Source: a virus. From it: a DNA stretch of 36,817 nt. Positions 21,872 to 30,165 of this stretch are shown here, piece by piece. A model generated the notes under the pieces. It searched no databases and had not been told where the DNA came from. It saw only the letters and a list, made by a program, of their open reading frames with translations. A program made the position numbers and the translations under genes. The DNA is taken from positions 1-36,817 of IMG/VR virus record IMGVR_UViG_3300034104_003218; one strand, given 5' to 3'. Position 1 is the first letter of the stretch, and each line of letters starts with the position of its first letter.

Positions 21872-22543
21872 TTAGTTATAATATTCATTTAATGTTTCAA
21901 CTACTAATTGTAAGTTGTTTGGTATTTTTGTTTCTGCAAACATTCCATCTGGACTTTTTGCTGGAATCTTTTTGTAACGATTTGTTACAAATTCATAATT
22001 CACAGTTCCATCTTTATTCTCTTCTACATTAGTGTATAACACCACTGTAAATAATCCTTCAAGGTTTATTTGAGAATCTATAAGTTTGCCAGAAGTCTTC
22101 ATCTTGTATCCAATAATCTCTCCACTATCTTCGATAGTATCTGGATGAGAAAAGTAGAATACAGTTAAATCATCTCTTAACTGTCTAGCAGTTTTAATCA
22201 TTGTAACAGTGTCTTTTGCCATGAGACTAAATTTCTCATAACCTTTTTCAGTTGCTTTATCAAGCATTGTGAATCCCATTACATAATTACTGTCCTCAAG
22301 AATCACTTGTTTAATGTGAGGAGCTTTGTCTGAAATAGTTTTTAACAAACGAGAAATCTCGTTAGCATCATCTATCTCTTTGTAATTTTTGTTTTCTGTG
22401 TTGTAAAGTTTTTCACTTCCTTTGAAAGGAAGCTCTTTCTTTGCAACGTTGATAATGTACGTTTCTTCTGGATTTAAGTGCTTAATGCTGGTTGATTTAC
22501 CTGTACCTGTTGCACCAACAATCCCTACTAATTTACTTGCCAT
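21872..22543 (-). CDS. Sak4-like RecA-fold ATPase
   Basis: In this 223-residue protein the Walker A motif is GIVGATGTGKST (7-18), followed by a Walker B-like VILEDSNYV near residue 90 and LTVFYFSHPD as the sensor strand. The size and the short RecA-like core match Sak4-type single-strand annealing ATPases and the related phage AAA_24 group. Such proteins promote single-strand annealing together with the phage SSB, which is the adjacent gene here. It lies 66 nt downstream of the SF2 helicase gene. Confidence 0.75.
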   Translation of the reverse strand: MASKLVGIVGATGTGKSTSIKHLNPEETYIINVAKKELPFKGSEKLYNTENKNYKEIDDANEISRLLKTISDKAPHIKQVILEDSNYVMGFTMLDKATEKGYEKFSLMAKDTVTMIKTARQLRDDLTVFYFSHPDTIEDSGEIIGYKMKTSGKLIDSQINLEGLFTVVLYTNVEENKDGTVNYEFVTNRYKKIPAKSPDGMFAETKIPNNLQLVVETLNEYYN

Positions 22544-22609
22544 TGTTTTTACTTGCTTTAATTATTAATATTTAGTTTTAAAATATAAAGATACGAATAA
22601 TTTTTTTAA

Positions 22610-23689
22610 TTATACATATTTTATCTTAGTTTCATCAAAGAATTCTAACGCTTTCTTCAACCACTTCAGCTCTGTTGGTTCAGTGGTGCTGACAATATAG
22701 ATGTGTGCTTTCTTATCAGGAGTGTTATACTCCATTGCCATACATCTATTTATCTTCTGTGCTAGATTCTCTGCATTGCTGTCAAAATAATTTATGATCA
22801 CCTTGTCTAATGGTTTATACGTCACACCTGTATTACCAATCTTCACAACAGCAAGGTGATTACCTTTACCTTCAGCAAAATCCTCAAAGAGTTGTTTCTC
22901 AGTTGATTTACTGTGATAGGAAGGAATTCCTAGACTGTCAGCTATTTTGGTAACACCACAGAATACTAACACTCTCTCATCTTTATGTGCAGCCAAAAGT
23001 CGCTTTGTAGCATTACATTTGGCTAGGGATGATTGTATTAGTCTCATTCTAGCAAGACGCATAAACATTGTATCAGATCCACTGTTTTGTAGCTTATTGA
23101 TCACCCAAGTGAGAGCTTCAAACTGTTTCTTTTCAGTTTTTTTCTTTCCTTTGTAATCTTGCATAACAGTGTTGTCCAATGGCACTCTAATCACATGGAT
23201 CTCATAATCAACTATAACTCCCTCTTCAATTGCTTTTTCAATTGGATAGGTTGCTATTACATGAAGATTTAATTCTTCTTCAAGGGTTCTTTCTGTCCAA
23301 CTGGATAATGTACCAGTGAGACCAAGAACCTGCTCATTTATACTGAACAGGTCCTTACATACTTCTATTTGAGCTTCACTCAAGAGATGTATCTCATCAA
23401 TAATAACAACATCAAATTTTTCATCAGCATATTTCTTTAAAGATAGATGTGTGGTGTATGTGACAATGCTGTCATCAAACTCTAGTTCTTCAAAATCAGC
23501 CTGCCAAGATTCTTTAATTTTGTTATCTGGATAAGCAATAAGTATACTTTTAGGTTTAAGTTTATTTAAAGCATGTATACTAGTTCTGCATTTTCCAAAC
23601 CTAGGAGCGAGCAATAGTATCCCATGTTTATTTTTAAGCCAAACCTTTGCAAATTCCTCTTGTCTGAGGTCTCTAATACTTTTACTCAT
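22610..23689 (-). CDS. SF2 DNA helicase
   Basis: The 359-residue protein has SF2 motifs in order: motif I LLAPRFGKCRTS (26-37; Lys kept, the usual Thr/Ser replaced by Cys), motif Ia ILIAYPD, motif II IIDEIH (96-101), motif III LTGTLS, motif V VVKIGNTGVTYKPLDKVIINY and motif VI QKINRCMAME. It would unwind DNA or branched intermediates in replication or recombination, in the style of T4 UvsW. It overlaps its upstream neighbour by 8 nt. A second, truncated copy of its first 28 residues is found at 24455-24541. Confidence 0.9.
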   Translation of the reverse strand: MSKSIRDLRQEEFAKVWLKNKHGILLLAPRFGKCRTSIHALNKLKPKSILIAYPDNKIKESWQADFEELEFDDSIVTYTTHLSLKKYADEKFDVVIIDEIHLLSEAQIEVCKDLFSINEQVLGLTGTLSSWTERTLEEELNLHVIATYPIEKAIEEGVIVDYEIHVIRVPLDNTVMQDYKGKKKTEKKQFEALTWVINKLQNSGSDTMFMRLARMRLIQSSLAKCNATKRLLAAHKDERVLVFCGVTKIADSLGIPSYHSKSTEKQLFEDFAEGKGNHLAVVKIGNTGVTYKPLDKVIINYFDSNAENLAQKINRCMAMEYNTPDKKAHIYIVSTTEPTELKWLKKALEFFDETKIKYV

Positions 23690-23918
23690 GTTTTAAGTTT
23701 TTAATAAAGTCTTCAACATCTTTATCTGATAATCTAGCAACAAGGTTTCCATGTTCTAAATGATAAGGTATAAAATCAATTGCTTTTCTTAAATCTTCTT
23801 CAGTATACTTTTTTTCTTGTTTAATACTTAAAACTTTTTCTTTGTTAATAGATAATTCCATAGATCCTAATTGAGAACCTTTACCTAAAACTATTCCTTC
23901 TGGGGATGATTGAGCCAT
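23682..23918 (-). CDS. Hypothetical protein, 78 residues
   Basis: I do not recognise this protein. The first 35 residues are beta-like (SSPEGIVLGKGSQLGSMELS), the rest helical (EEDLRKAIDFIPYHLEHGNL, then DKDVEDFIKNLKHE). It is the last of three small genes that sit between the intact helicase gene and the truncated helicase copy, and so may be part of an inserted cassette. Confidence 0.65.
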   Translation of the reverse strand: MAQSSPEGIVLGKGSQLGSMELSINKEKVLSIKQEKKYTEEDLRKAIDFIPYHLEHGNLVARLSDKDVEDFIKNLKHE

Positions 23919-23921
23919 GAC

Positions 23922-24209
23922 TTATTTTTTTTTAAACTTTAAATACTGTTTATTGTGTTCTTCTTCTAATTGAATAGAAGCAAATTCTTCCCAATGTTCA
24001 ACTATTTTACGAGCAGAAGCTTTGTGAAGAGCTTCTAAAAAAGCAACACAATAATTTTCATCTAAAGCTTCAATGTATTCTTCTGCTATTTTATCATAAT
24101 CAAGCATATTATATTCTTCACTTTCAAGCACAGCTTCTTCAAGAGTTTTATTTATTTTATGAAGAAATACATGAACATACATGTTATTTGATATTTTTAC
24201 TGATTTCAT
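23922..24209 (-). CDS. Hypothetical protein, 95 residues
   Basis: This is a mostly helical, acidic protein (NKTLEEAVLESEEYNMLDYD, then NYCVAFLEALHKASARKIVE) with a basic C-terminus (KFKKK). No family is recognised. It is the middle gene of the possible cassette between the two helicase copies. Confidence 0.65.
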   Translation of the reverse strand: MKSVKISNNMYVHVFLHKINKTLEEAVLESEEYNMLDYDKIAEEYIEALDENYCVAFLEALHKASARKIVEHWEEFASIQLEEEHNKQYLKFKKK

Positions 24210-24214
24210 AGTTA

Positions 24215-24436
24215 TTATTTTTTATATTGATCAAACCATATTTCAGTTGCTGTAAAAGAAGAAAATACTCCAATAGATAAAAGTCTTTTTTGTATAATCT
24301 CCATAACTTCTTCGTTTGAAAACATAAAGTTTTTTTGACATTCTGCTCCTTTTAAAAATGAAGAAACAGAAATTATTCCTCCTTTAGGCTGATTAAACAA
24401 CCTTTCTGCAATTTCTTTTAATGTTTCTTTTTCCAT
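24215..24436 (-). CDS. Hypothetical protein, 73 residues
   Basis: This is a small helical protein (LKEIAERLFNQPKGGIISVS, then NEEVMEIIQKRLLSIGVFSS). The opening resembles the short KEIAERLF-type proteins seen next to phage replication genes, but no function is known. It is the first gene of the possible cassette and starts 18 nt after the truncated helicase copy. Confidence 0.65.
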   Translation of the reverse strand: MEKETLKEIAERLFNQPKGGIISVSSFLKGAECQKNFMFSNEEVMEIIQKRLLSIGVFSSFTATEIWFDQYKK

Positions 24437-24454
24437 AATATTATTTGTTTTTAA

Positions 24455-24541
24455 TTACCTTGGGCATAGATTTAATATTCCATGTTTTTTCTTTAACCAT
24501 ACATCAGCAAATTCTTTTTGCCTAACATCACGTATACTCAT
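24455..24541 (-). pseudogene. Truncated second copy of the SF2 helicase N-terminus
   Basis: This 28-codon frame (SIRDVRQKEFADVWLKKKHG, then ILNLCPR and stop) aligns without gaps to residues 4-30 of the helicase at 22610-23689, with 21 of 27 positions identical. It ends at the Pro-Arg just before the ATP-binding lysine motif. Third-codon positions differ widely, so it is not a fresh tandem copy. It follows the ParB-like gene directly, which is where the helicase gene would be expected to start if the three intervening small genes were absent. Confidence 0.8.
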
Positions 24542-24543
24542 AA

Positions 24544-25227
24544 TTACTTATTCAAATATACTTTGTAATCTCCTCTTTTACCTTTGTTAATTATGTTTTC
24601 AAAGGCTGTGATAAAATCTTGAGAGTTAGATAATTTAGGAACAATAATTAATCTTGACTTTAATCTATTTAATTGAGATTTTGTTAATTTATCATACACT
24701 GCTACAATTGCTCTAATAAATTTATTATCTTTATTATAACTAATTGTGTTACAATTTAAAATAAAATCTGTTATTTGTTCAGCATTTTCTCTAACTTTAA
24801 GAATATCTCCATTTTTAACATGCATAGATTTTACACCTGCACCAAATAAAAGAGTGATGGCAGAAGTAAGACTCAATTCATATTTCTCTTGAAATTTCAA
24901 AAGTTTTCTGTAACAATCAATATTTTGATTTGCATATGAATTAACATAATCTTCTAAAGACCAATTAGACTGTGTAGAATTCAATTGAATCATTTTGTCA
25001 AGATAATTTCCATCTAATATTTCAAATTCAACTTCAATATTAAGATCTTTAGCTGCTAAAAATCTATGTTGACCGTCAACAATTATCCATTCTTTTGTAA
25101 TTAACACTGGTCTACCAGGAATAAATCCAAACTTCTTCATGGATTCTTTAATAGATAATACTGTTTTTGATTTAATCTCTCTGTTTTGTTTAGAGAACAC
25201 GAATTTTGAATAATTTTTTGTTTTCAT
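24544..25227 (-). CDS. ParB/sulfiredoxin-fold domain protein
   Basis: In this 227-residue protein the N-terminal part has the ParB-N signature IIVDGQHRFLAAKDL (48-62), preceded by a helix and GFIPGRPVLIT. ParB-like domains bind CTP or act as small nucleases or modifiers. The C-terminal 130 residues are helical and basic, without the usual ParB DNA-binding helix-turn-helix I could name. In phages such proteins are found with DNA modification or replication genes. No ParA partner is present, so a partition role is unlikely. Confidence 0.78.
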   Translation of the reverse strand: MKTKNYSKFVFSKQNREIKSKTVLSIKESMKKFGFIPGRPVLITKEWIIVDGQHRFLAAKDLNIEVEFEILDGNYLDKMIQLNSTQSNWSLEDYVNSYANQNIDCYRKLLKFQEKYELSLTSAITLLFGAGVKSMHVKNGDILKVRENAEQITDFILNCNTISYNKDNKFIRAIVAVYDKLTKSQLNRLKSRLIIVPKLSNSQDFITAFENIINKGKRGDYKVYLNK

Positions 25228-25253
25228 TTTTAATCATTTTTAATTGTTAATAT

Positions 25254-25586
25254 TTATTTTCTTCTTCTTTTAATTATTGTTTTTGATTCTGTCATATCTA
25301 AAATTTCTGAAAGTGAAAGTTTAGACATTTGTGGTGGAAGTGTAGGCATAGATGACCAATAATTACCAGACATCCAACTCAAGTCATTAGTTTCTGTCAC
25401 TACTGGTTCTTCAGGACCAAAATTACCAACATCTTCACCATTCAACAGCTTCTTAATATAATCAAGTTCTTCTGTAACATTTTCAGGTTTTTCTTTTATT
25501 GTTTCTTTCACTTTCTTCACCTTCTGATATCTTATTTTAGCTTGTTGTTGCTGTTGAAATCTATAGTTGTTTATTTTCTTTTTCAT
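25254..25586 (-). CDS. Hypothetical protein, Lys/Gln-rich N-terminus, 110 residues
   Basis: I do not recognise it. It starts with a basic, Gln-rich stretch (NNYRFQQQQQAKIRYQKVKK) likely to form a charged helix, continues with Pro/Glu-rich linker sequence and ends in IIKRRRK. Its start overlaps the stop of the DnaB-like gene by one base (TAATG), so the two are translated together, and it may be a helicase partner or DNA-binding accessory. Confidence 0.68.
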   Translation of the reverse strand: MKKKINNYRFQQQQQAKIRYQKVKKVKETIKEKPENVTEELDYIKKLLNGEDVGNFGPEEPVVTETNDLSWMSGNYWSSMPTLPPQMSKLSLSEILDMTESKTIIKRRRK

Positions 25587-26650
25587 TATCTAAGGAAATA
25601 TGATTTGTTAATAATAGCTTCATAATCAGCATCTGTGATGTCTTTCTTTCTTGGGAGCTCTTTGAACATACCAACTTGGCCTAGGAAACCCATACCAATT
25701 CTAATATCGTCTTCTCCATAAGAATTTTTAATCACCCTAAGACTTCTAAAATATTTAGCTCCATAAGAATCTACTAATTTGTCTAAGTTATATCCAGAAG
25801 GATCTGCTACTTTATATCTAATAGGATCAAACAGGCCCATAACAACATCAGCATCATTCTGTGTTGATGAACTATCTGCAAAATCCTCTAGCTGAGGTTC
25901 TACATCTCCATTCTTTATCCTAGTAGGATTGGATATACTTCTATTGAACTGACTAACAACAACAGGACTATGACCATAAAAGTCTCTAGCAAATCTGAGT
26001 TCATCACTCATTTTGTCTATAGCATCTTTCTTGGTTGGTTGGTCTTTAGTTGTCTTTAACAATCCAACATGGTCAATTACATCAAGAGTGATTTCATTTG
26101 GATCATCTGGAATATATATTTTATTCCATTCATCCATCTGTTCAATCTTTCCTTTTTGAAGAGCATAAGTTTTTAGTTCTTTAGCTATTCCAACAGGATT
26201 CTCTGGCCCATCAATAAGTGTAACCACTTCACACAACTCATTCATATAGTCTTTGTAATGTAAATATAGATCATGCTCATCTTTGTTCATCACTTCCTTC
26301 CAGCCTAATAGTTTACCTACAGGAATAAGAATTCCTTGGTCTACAAATATCTTTCTGGACATCCATTTAGCCATTTTATAGGCTCTACTTCTCTCCATAG
26401 ATCTGTACCAAACCTTCACTTTAATTCCTGATGCTCTTCCTTCTTTGGATAAAGACCAATCAACAGGATTAAGAACAAATGCATCATCAATAAAACTAGT
26501 TTTACCTGAACCAGTGTTACCACCTATCAAATAATACATACTCTTACGAATACCTACATAGTTGGTGAGTCTATCAAAACCCATAGGGATTCCTTTATTC
26601 TTACCAGCTAAGCCTTTGTTCACTTCTGCATCTAATATGTCAAAACTCAT
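25586..26650 (-). CDS. DnaB-like replicative helicase
   Basis: The 354-residue protein is the RecA-like C-terminal domain of the DnaB family: Walker A GGNTGSGKTS (43-52), a Walker B-type LDVIDHVGLL, and VVVSQFNRS with the sensor Gln. The N-terminal primase-interaction domain of cellular DnaB is missing, as in T4 gp41-like or smaller phage helicases. It would act as the replication fork helicase with the primase at 19922-20923. A probable loader or replication accessory is encoded two genes upstream. Confidence 0.85.
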   Translation of the reverse strand: MSFDILDAEVNKGLAGKNKGIPMGFDRLTNYVGIRKSMYYLIGGNTGSGKTSFIDDAFVLNPVDWSLSKEGRASGIKVKVWYRSMERSRAYKMAKWMSRKIFVDQGILIPVGKLLGWKEVMNKDEHDLYLHYKDYMNELCEVVTLIDGPENPVGIAKELKTYALQKGKIEQMDEWNKIYIPDDPNEITLDVIDHVGLLKTTKDQPTKKDAIDKMSDELRFARDFYGHSPVVVSQFNRSISNPTRIKNGDVEPQLEDFADSSSTQNDADVVMGLFDPIRYKVADPSGYNLDKLVDSYGAKYFRSLRVIKNSYGEDDIRIGMGFLGQVGMFKELPRKKDITDADYEAIINKSYFLR

Positions 26651-26844
26651 AATAGCTCTATTTCTTTTTTAACTTCTTGCCAATAATCTAAAGATTCAAA
26701 TACTCTTTCTTGTAATAAAACAGTTTCTATTTCTTCTACTGCTATTAATGCACATTGTTTGGCGTTATACCAAACAATAGATTGATAACTATTATGTAAC
26801 ATAAATTTATCTACTAATTCTTGTGCTTTTTGTTTTGGTGTCAT
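26647..26844 (-). CDS. Small helical protein of a common phage type, 65 residues
   Basis: It starts KQKAQELVDKFMLHNSYQ and has AKQCALIAVEEIETVLLQE, a pattern frequent in Bacteroidota phages (KAKELVDKF ... AKQCALIAVDEI), with no known function. It has 4 nt overlaps with both neighbours, DnaB-like helicase and the putative loader. Confidence 0.72.
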   Translation of the reverse strand: MTPKQKAQELVDKFMLHNSYQSIVWYNAKQCALIAVEEIETVLLQERVFESLDYWQEVKKEIELL

Positions 26845-27470
26845 ATGTCTGTACCTCCTTTTGGTTTTTGTAGAGATTCTTTGATTTCCTCTCCTGAGTT
26901 AATTAATTCGATATATGACTCATACGCTCTTTGATTCAGATAGGTGACACTGTTTTGCATGAATGTCATTCTATTACTGCTAGTTTGTAAAGAAGATTCT
27001 TTTTTTTGTAAGATTTCATAATTCAAAGCAGCTATAAGCTGTTGAGCTGTATATTCTCCTTCGAGTATTATTTTATCAAACTTTAGTCTACATTCATCTT
27101 TACCTTTTCTAATAGCTCTGGTACCTGTAAACTTTTTACCCTTATATTCAAATGAATCAGTTCCTGGATAATTTTTCCACCACTCTTCAAAATCTGTAGT
27201 TGCAGGTTTTCTCTTTATCAGTTTACCTGTCATTTTAGCATCTAGGAATTCTAATAAATCTTTTCCTATTGTTGTAAGCTTTTCATCAGTTTCTGTTATT
27301 AAACCTTTTCTAATTAAAGACTGATAGATTGCAGATAATCTCATGCTGTCTTTACATAAAAGAGCAACATCATATTGCTCATCTATCAGTTTTAATAAAT
27401 AAATAATGTCTAGGTTATAACTTTTCTTGATGAGCTCTTCGAACTTTTCTGGTGTTATATTGAGCTTCAT
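26841..27470 (-). CDS. Putative replication accessory (winged-helix, possible helicase loader)
   Basis: The N-terminal 75 residues look like a winged helix (SAIYQSLIRKGLITETDEKL, then GKDLLEFL). The C-terminal part has FEEWWKNYPGTDSF, a CRLKFDKIILEGEYT helix and MTFMQNSVTYLNQRAYESYI. This two-part layout recurs in phage proteins next to DnaB-like helicases and resembles DnaD/loader-type proteins. It is two genes upstream of the DnaB-like gene in the same transcript. No ATPase motif is present, so it would not be a DnaC-type loader. The function is inferred from fold and place. Confidence 0.6.
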   Translation of the reverse strand: MKLNITPEKFEELIKKSYNLDIIYLLKLIDEQYDVALLCKDSMRLSAIYQSLIRKGLITETDEKLTTIGKDLLEFLDAKMTGKLIKRKPATTDFEEWWKNYPGTDSFEYKGKKFTGTRAIRKGKDECRLKFDKIILEGEYTAQQLIAALNYEILQKKESSLQTSSNRMTFMQNSVTYLNQRAYESYIELINSGEEIKESLQKPKGGTDI

Positions 27471-27627
27471 TTGTTGTTATAGGTGTTAAAACTTTTATAA
27501 TTGCAGGTAAACGTTTTTTACTTTCCTGCTCTTCCTCCCATTGTTGCCATGAAACTTCAATATCATGTTGTCTTTCTATGGCATATATGTGGTCATTGGG
27601 ATATTCCCAATCTTCAAACCAACTCAT
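27415..27627 (-). CDS. Hypothetical protein, 70 residues
   Basis: The first half is rich in Trp, acidic and aromatic residues (SWFEDWEYPNDHIYAIERQH, WQQWEEEQ) and the last half is basic. It overlaps the downstream gene by 56 nt, which is large; the overlap covers only its last 18 codons. The start overlaps the membrane/AT-hook gene stop by 1 nt. No family is recognised. Confidence 0.6.
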   Translation of the reverse strand: MSWFEDWEYPNDHIYAIERQHDIEVSWQQWEEEQESKKRLPAIIKVLTPITTNEAQYNTRKVRRAHQEKL

Positions 27628-27944
27628 TACTCAGTGGTTTTTCTTGGTCTACCAACTGGTCTTTTTTCAACTTGTGCATTATTTGCAATGGTTGATTTCT
27701 TTTTCTTGTTGTAATACCTTTTCTTCTTTCTCTTAGGAGCTAATGTTTCTTCAGTAGAAACAGGTGTTACGTCCTTTTTAGATAGATTTATAGAAGATGG
27801 TGTAGAAAGATCAACCACCTTTCTAGGTTCAAACTTAGGAAGAGGCTTTTCCTCTTTAATCTCTTGAGCATTTCTAGTTAAAATGTAGAATCCAACCATT
27901 GTTACAATAGCTATTCCTGGTAAAATAATAAATAAATCATTCAT
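27627..27944 (-). CDS. Membrane-anchored protein with C-terminal AT-hook
   Basis: In this 105-residue protein residues 3-22 (DLFIILPGIAIVTMVGFYIL) form one membrane helix at the very N-terminus. A Pro- and Thr-rich linker follows, then a strongly basic stretch (KRKKKRYYNKKKK) and a C-terminal RPVGRPRK, an AT-hook motif that binds the minor groove of AT-rich DNA. With the short N-terminal side outside, the basic tail would face the cytoplasm, so the protein could tether the AT-rich phage DNA or the replisome to the inner membrane. It sits between helicase-side genes and DNA polymerase. Confidence 0.72.
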   Translation of the reverse strand: MNDLFIILPGIAIVTMVGFYILTRNAQEIKEEKPLPKFEPRKVVDLSTPSSINLSKKDVTPVSTEETLAPKRKKKRYYNKKKKSTIANNAQVEKRPVGRPRKTTE

Positions 27945-27949
27945 AATTG

Positions 27950-28207
27950 TTAAGATTTGATGCGAAGGCCAAACTGTAAATCAAACCAATCAAATGTTTG
28001 TTCAGCCTTTGCTTTGTTAAATTTAAAAATCTTTTTTAACAGAGGAATAGCATAACGCTTGAATTCCTCATGTTGTTCTGGTGTCATGGTCCAATTGAAG
28101 TACCACATGTCATCATCTAGTGTATCCACTAGTCTCTTACCAACCATATCGAGTTGATACTCGATTAAATGTCTGGTAATGTTAGCTCTGTTTACTTTAG
28201 CTTTCAT
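27950..28207 (-). CDS. Hypothetical protein, 85 residues
   Basis: This is a helical protein with many aromatic residues (DMWYFNWTMTPEQHEEFKRY, then AKAEQTFDWFDLQFGLRI). It overlaps the polymerase gene by 4 nt (ATGA), so it is translated directly after DNA polymerase and may be an accessory to it. No family is recognised. Confidence 0.7.
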   Translation of the reverse strand: MKAKVNRANITRHLIEYQLDMVGKRLVDTLDDDMWYFNWTMTPEQHEEFKRYAIPLLKKIFKFNKAKAEQTFDWFDLQFGLRIKS

Positions 28208-30165
28208 TCAAATAGATTTAATTGATTAGGAATAAAGACTGTTTTAATTCTTTTGCCTTCTGTAGAAATTTTGGTGATAATCCTGTTTGCTTTCTCAATA
28301 TAGTAATCATAATTGACATTATCAGTTTTACTGCTTTTTGGCAAGAAATTACAAACTTTACACACCCATTCACCTGCTTCTATCTGACTGATAGCTGCAG
28401 CTCTGGTTTGACACTCTGGATTCTTAATCTTAAAGATTTTATCTCCTGTGTTTGATACATAATATCGTATCAATTTGTTGTAAACTGTAACTTCTCCTGT
28501 AGCTCTATTAGTTCCCTCATAATGGAAACTTCTTGTAGCTTTCTGTCTTATACAAAAATCATATAGATTATTATGATTTCTAATAGTCTCATCAACAGGA
28601 ATACCACTAACAAAGTAATGTTCCAAAGCAATGGGAACAATCCTTGCACTCTTGTTCTTATGCAGTTCAAAGTCAGTAAGGAAATCACCTTTCTTTTTAA
28701 TTTCTCCATTGGTCATAATTGCTAAATAATCATTTACAGTACTAAAGATAATCTTGGAATAGTCAGTTCTTTCCAACTCATACTGAGTGATATCACACCA
28801 CCATTGATTGATCTCATACATTAAAGGGATTAGGTCTTTCTTAATCTTGATAGTTACACCATCCGTGTTTGCAGAGATCACTTGTATGCCATTGGTTTCA
28901 TATCTTTCAATAAGCATCATCAGACTAAGCTCACCAGTTATAGTGGTGAACATAGTTAACTGCCTATCATATATCCAATTTTGCATATCAGATGACTTAC
29001 CATATACAGAGTTAACTGCAAGTTTAAGTGCTCCAACAATTCCTTTAATCTTCTTATCCTTTTTTGCAAAAGGTTTAAGTTCCAATCTTTTCTCAAACAT
29101 CTGTTTGTACCCACGTAGAAACTCTTTTCCTAAGTGAGCAGGGAACTTTCCATTGTTGATAATAATGGCTGGATAATAGGAACTAACATCCCAATCGATT
29201 ATCTCATAGTCTTCATCAGCTTCAAATATCTTAGGACTATTCTCTGTGTGAAGACCACCTTTCATAAAAGAATATACATTTCCATAGAAATTTATATGCT
29301 CTTTGAAATCATCTTGCAGACCAAGCTGCATCTTATTAATTTTCTTTAAGAACTCTTTAAGTTGAGGAGTTTCAAATTTTACATATTTTGCAATGCAATT
29401 TTTTACATCTATACTCTTTCTGAAATATCCTTTTCTAGGAAGTTCTTTATACTCAATACCTTTTTCTTGGCAATAATACTTCTTAATCATCTCATCACCT
29501 ATCTTACTATCTGAATAGTTAAGACATGGAATACCAAACTCTTCTTCAATATCTCTACGAAGTTCTATTTGGTTGTTTCCTTTGTATAAAGGATGATCTG
29601 TATTTCCTGTTGTTATCTTATAGAATTCATAAGTTGCATCAACATCATTAAAACAATAGTCTACAGTAAGATCTACATCTTCCTTAGTCATATCTGTTTT
29701 ACTGTGATGTATAGGCATCTCTTCAATGTTCTCTAGATCCATCTCAAACTCAAGCCTTTTTAAAGAGACCATTCGATTTTTATTGTTGTAGTGCATCAAA
29801 GTAAATAAGTCTATTATTTTAAAACTTAAATCACTTTCTCTATATTGTGGAAAAACTTCATAATTTGCATCGTGTATTGTATCTTGAGCAACTTGTGCAA
29901 TTTTTGCACATACTTCAAGACCAGATAATTCATGCCATTTTTCATAATTTCTAAGTACATACTCAATCACTTGACTATCAAATCTTAATCCATTATAAGT
30001 TACATGGTAATGATCGTTTTTTTCTTCAAAGAATCTTGCCATACGATCTAATGTATTTTTCCATTTACTAACTTCAAACTTATGATACTTGTTAGTCTGA
30101 GGATCATAACAAAGACATAAAAAGTATTCTGCCATTGTTTCTATATCTGTTATTATAACATTCAT
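28204..30165 (-). CDS. Family B DNA polymerase with 3'-5' exonuclease
   Basis: The 653-residue protein has an intact exonuclease domain: Exo I DIET (7-10), Exo II YNGLRFDSQ (57-65), Exo III YCFNDVDA (170-177). The polymerase domain follows: motif A DWDVSSYYPAI (324-334), motif B KLAVNSVYG (381-389) and motif C SANTDGV (431-437), where the usual DTDS is NTDG with the second Asp kept. A TPR-like insertion of protein-primed polymerases is not obvious. It is the phage replicative polymerase. Its start codon overlaps the stop of a GIY-YIG homing endonuclease by 4 nt, so its translation may depend on that gene. Confidence 0.93.
   Translation of the reverse strand: MNVIITDIETMAEYFLCLCYDPQTNKYHKFEVSKWKNTLDRMARFFEEKNDHYHVTYNGLRFDSQVIEYVLRNYEKWHELSGLEVCAKIAQVAQDTIHDANYEVFPQYRESDLSFKIIDLFTLMHYNNKNRMVSLKRLEFEMDLENIEEMPIHHSKTDMTKEDVDLTVDYCFNDVDATYEFYKITTGNTDHPLYKGNNQIELRRDIEEEFGIPCLNYSDSKIGDEMIKKYYCQEKGIEYKELPRKGYFRKSIDVKNCIAKYVKFETPQLKEFLKKINKMQLGLQDDFKEHINFYGNVYSFMKGGLHTENSPKIFEADEDYEIIDWDVSSYYPAIIINNGKFPAHLGKEFLRGYKQMFEKRLELKPFAKKDKKIKGIVGALKLAVNSVYGKSSDMQNWIYDRQLTMFTTITGELSLMMLIERYETNGIQVISANTDGVTIKIKKDLIPLMYEINQWWCDITQYELERTDYSKIIFSTVNDYLAIMTNGEIKKKGDFLTDFELHKNKSARIVPIALEHYFVSGIPVDETIRNHNNLYDFCIRQKATRSFHYEGTNRATGEVTVYNKLIRYYVSNTGDKIFKIKNPECQTRAAAISQIEAGEWVCKVCNFLPKSSKTDNVNYDYYIEKANRIITKISTEGKRIKTVFIPNQLNLFE

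Noticed and set aside
24544-25227. ParB-like gene as part of a plasmid-type partition system
   Set aside because: There is no ParA and no visible parS repeat cluster; the typical ParB helix-turn-helix was not identified.
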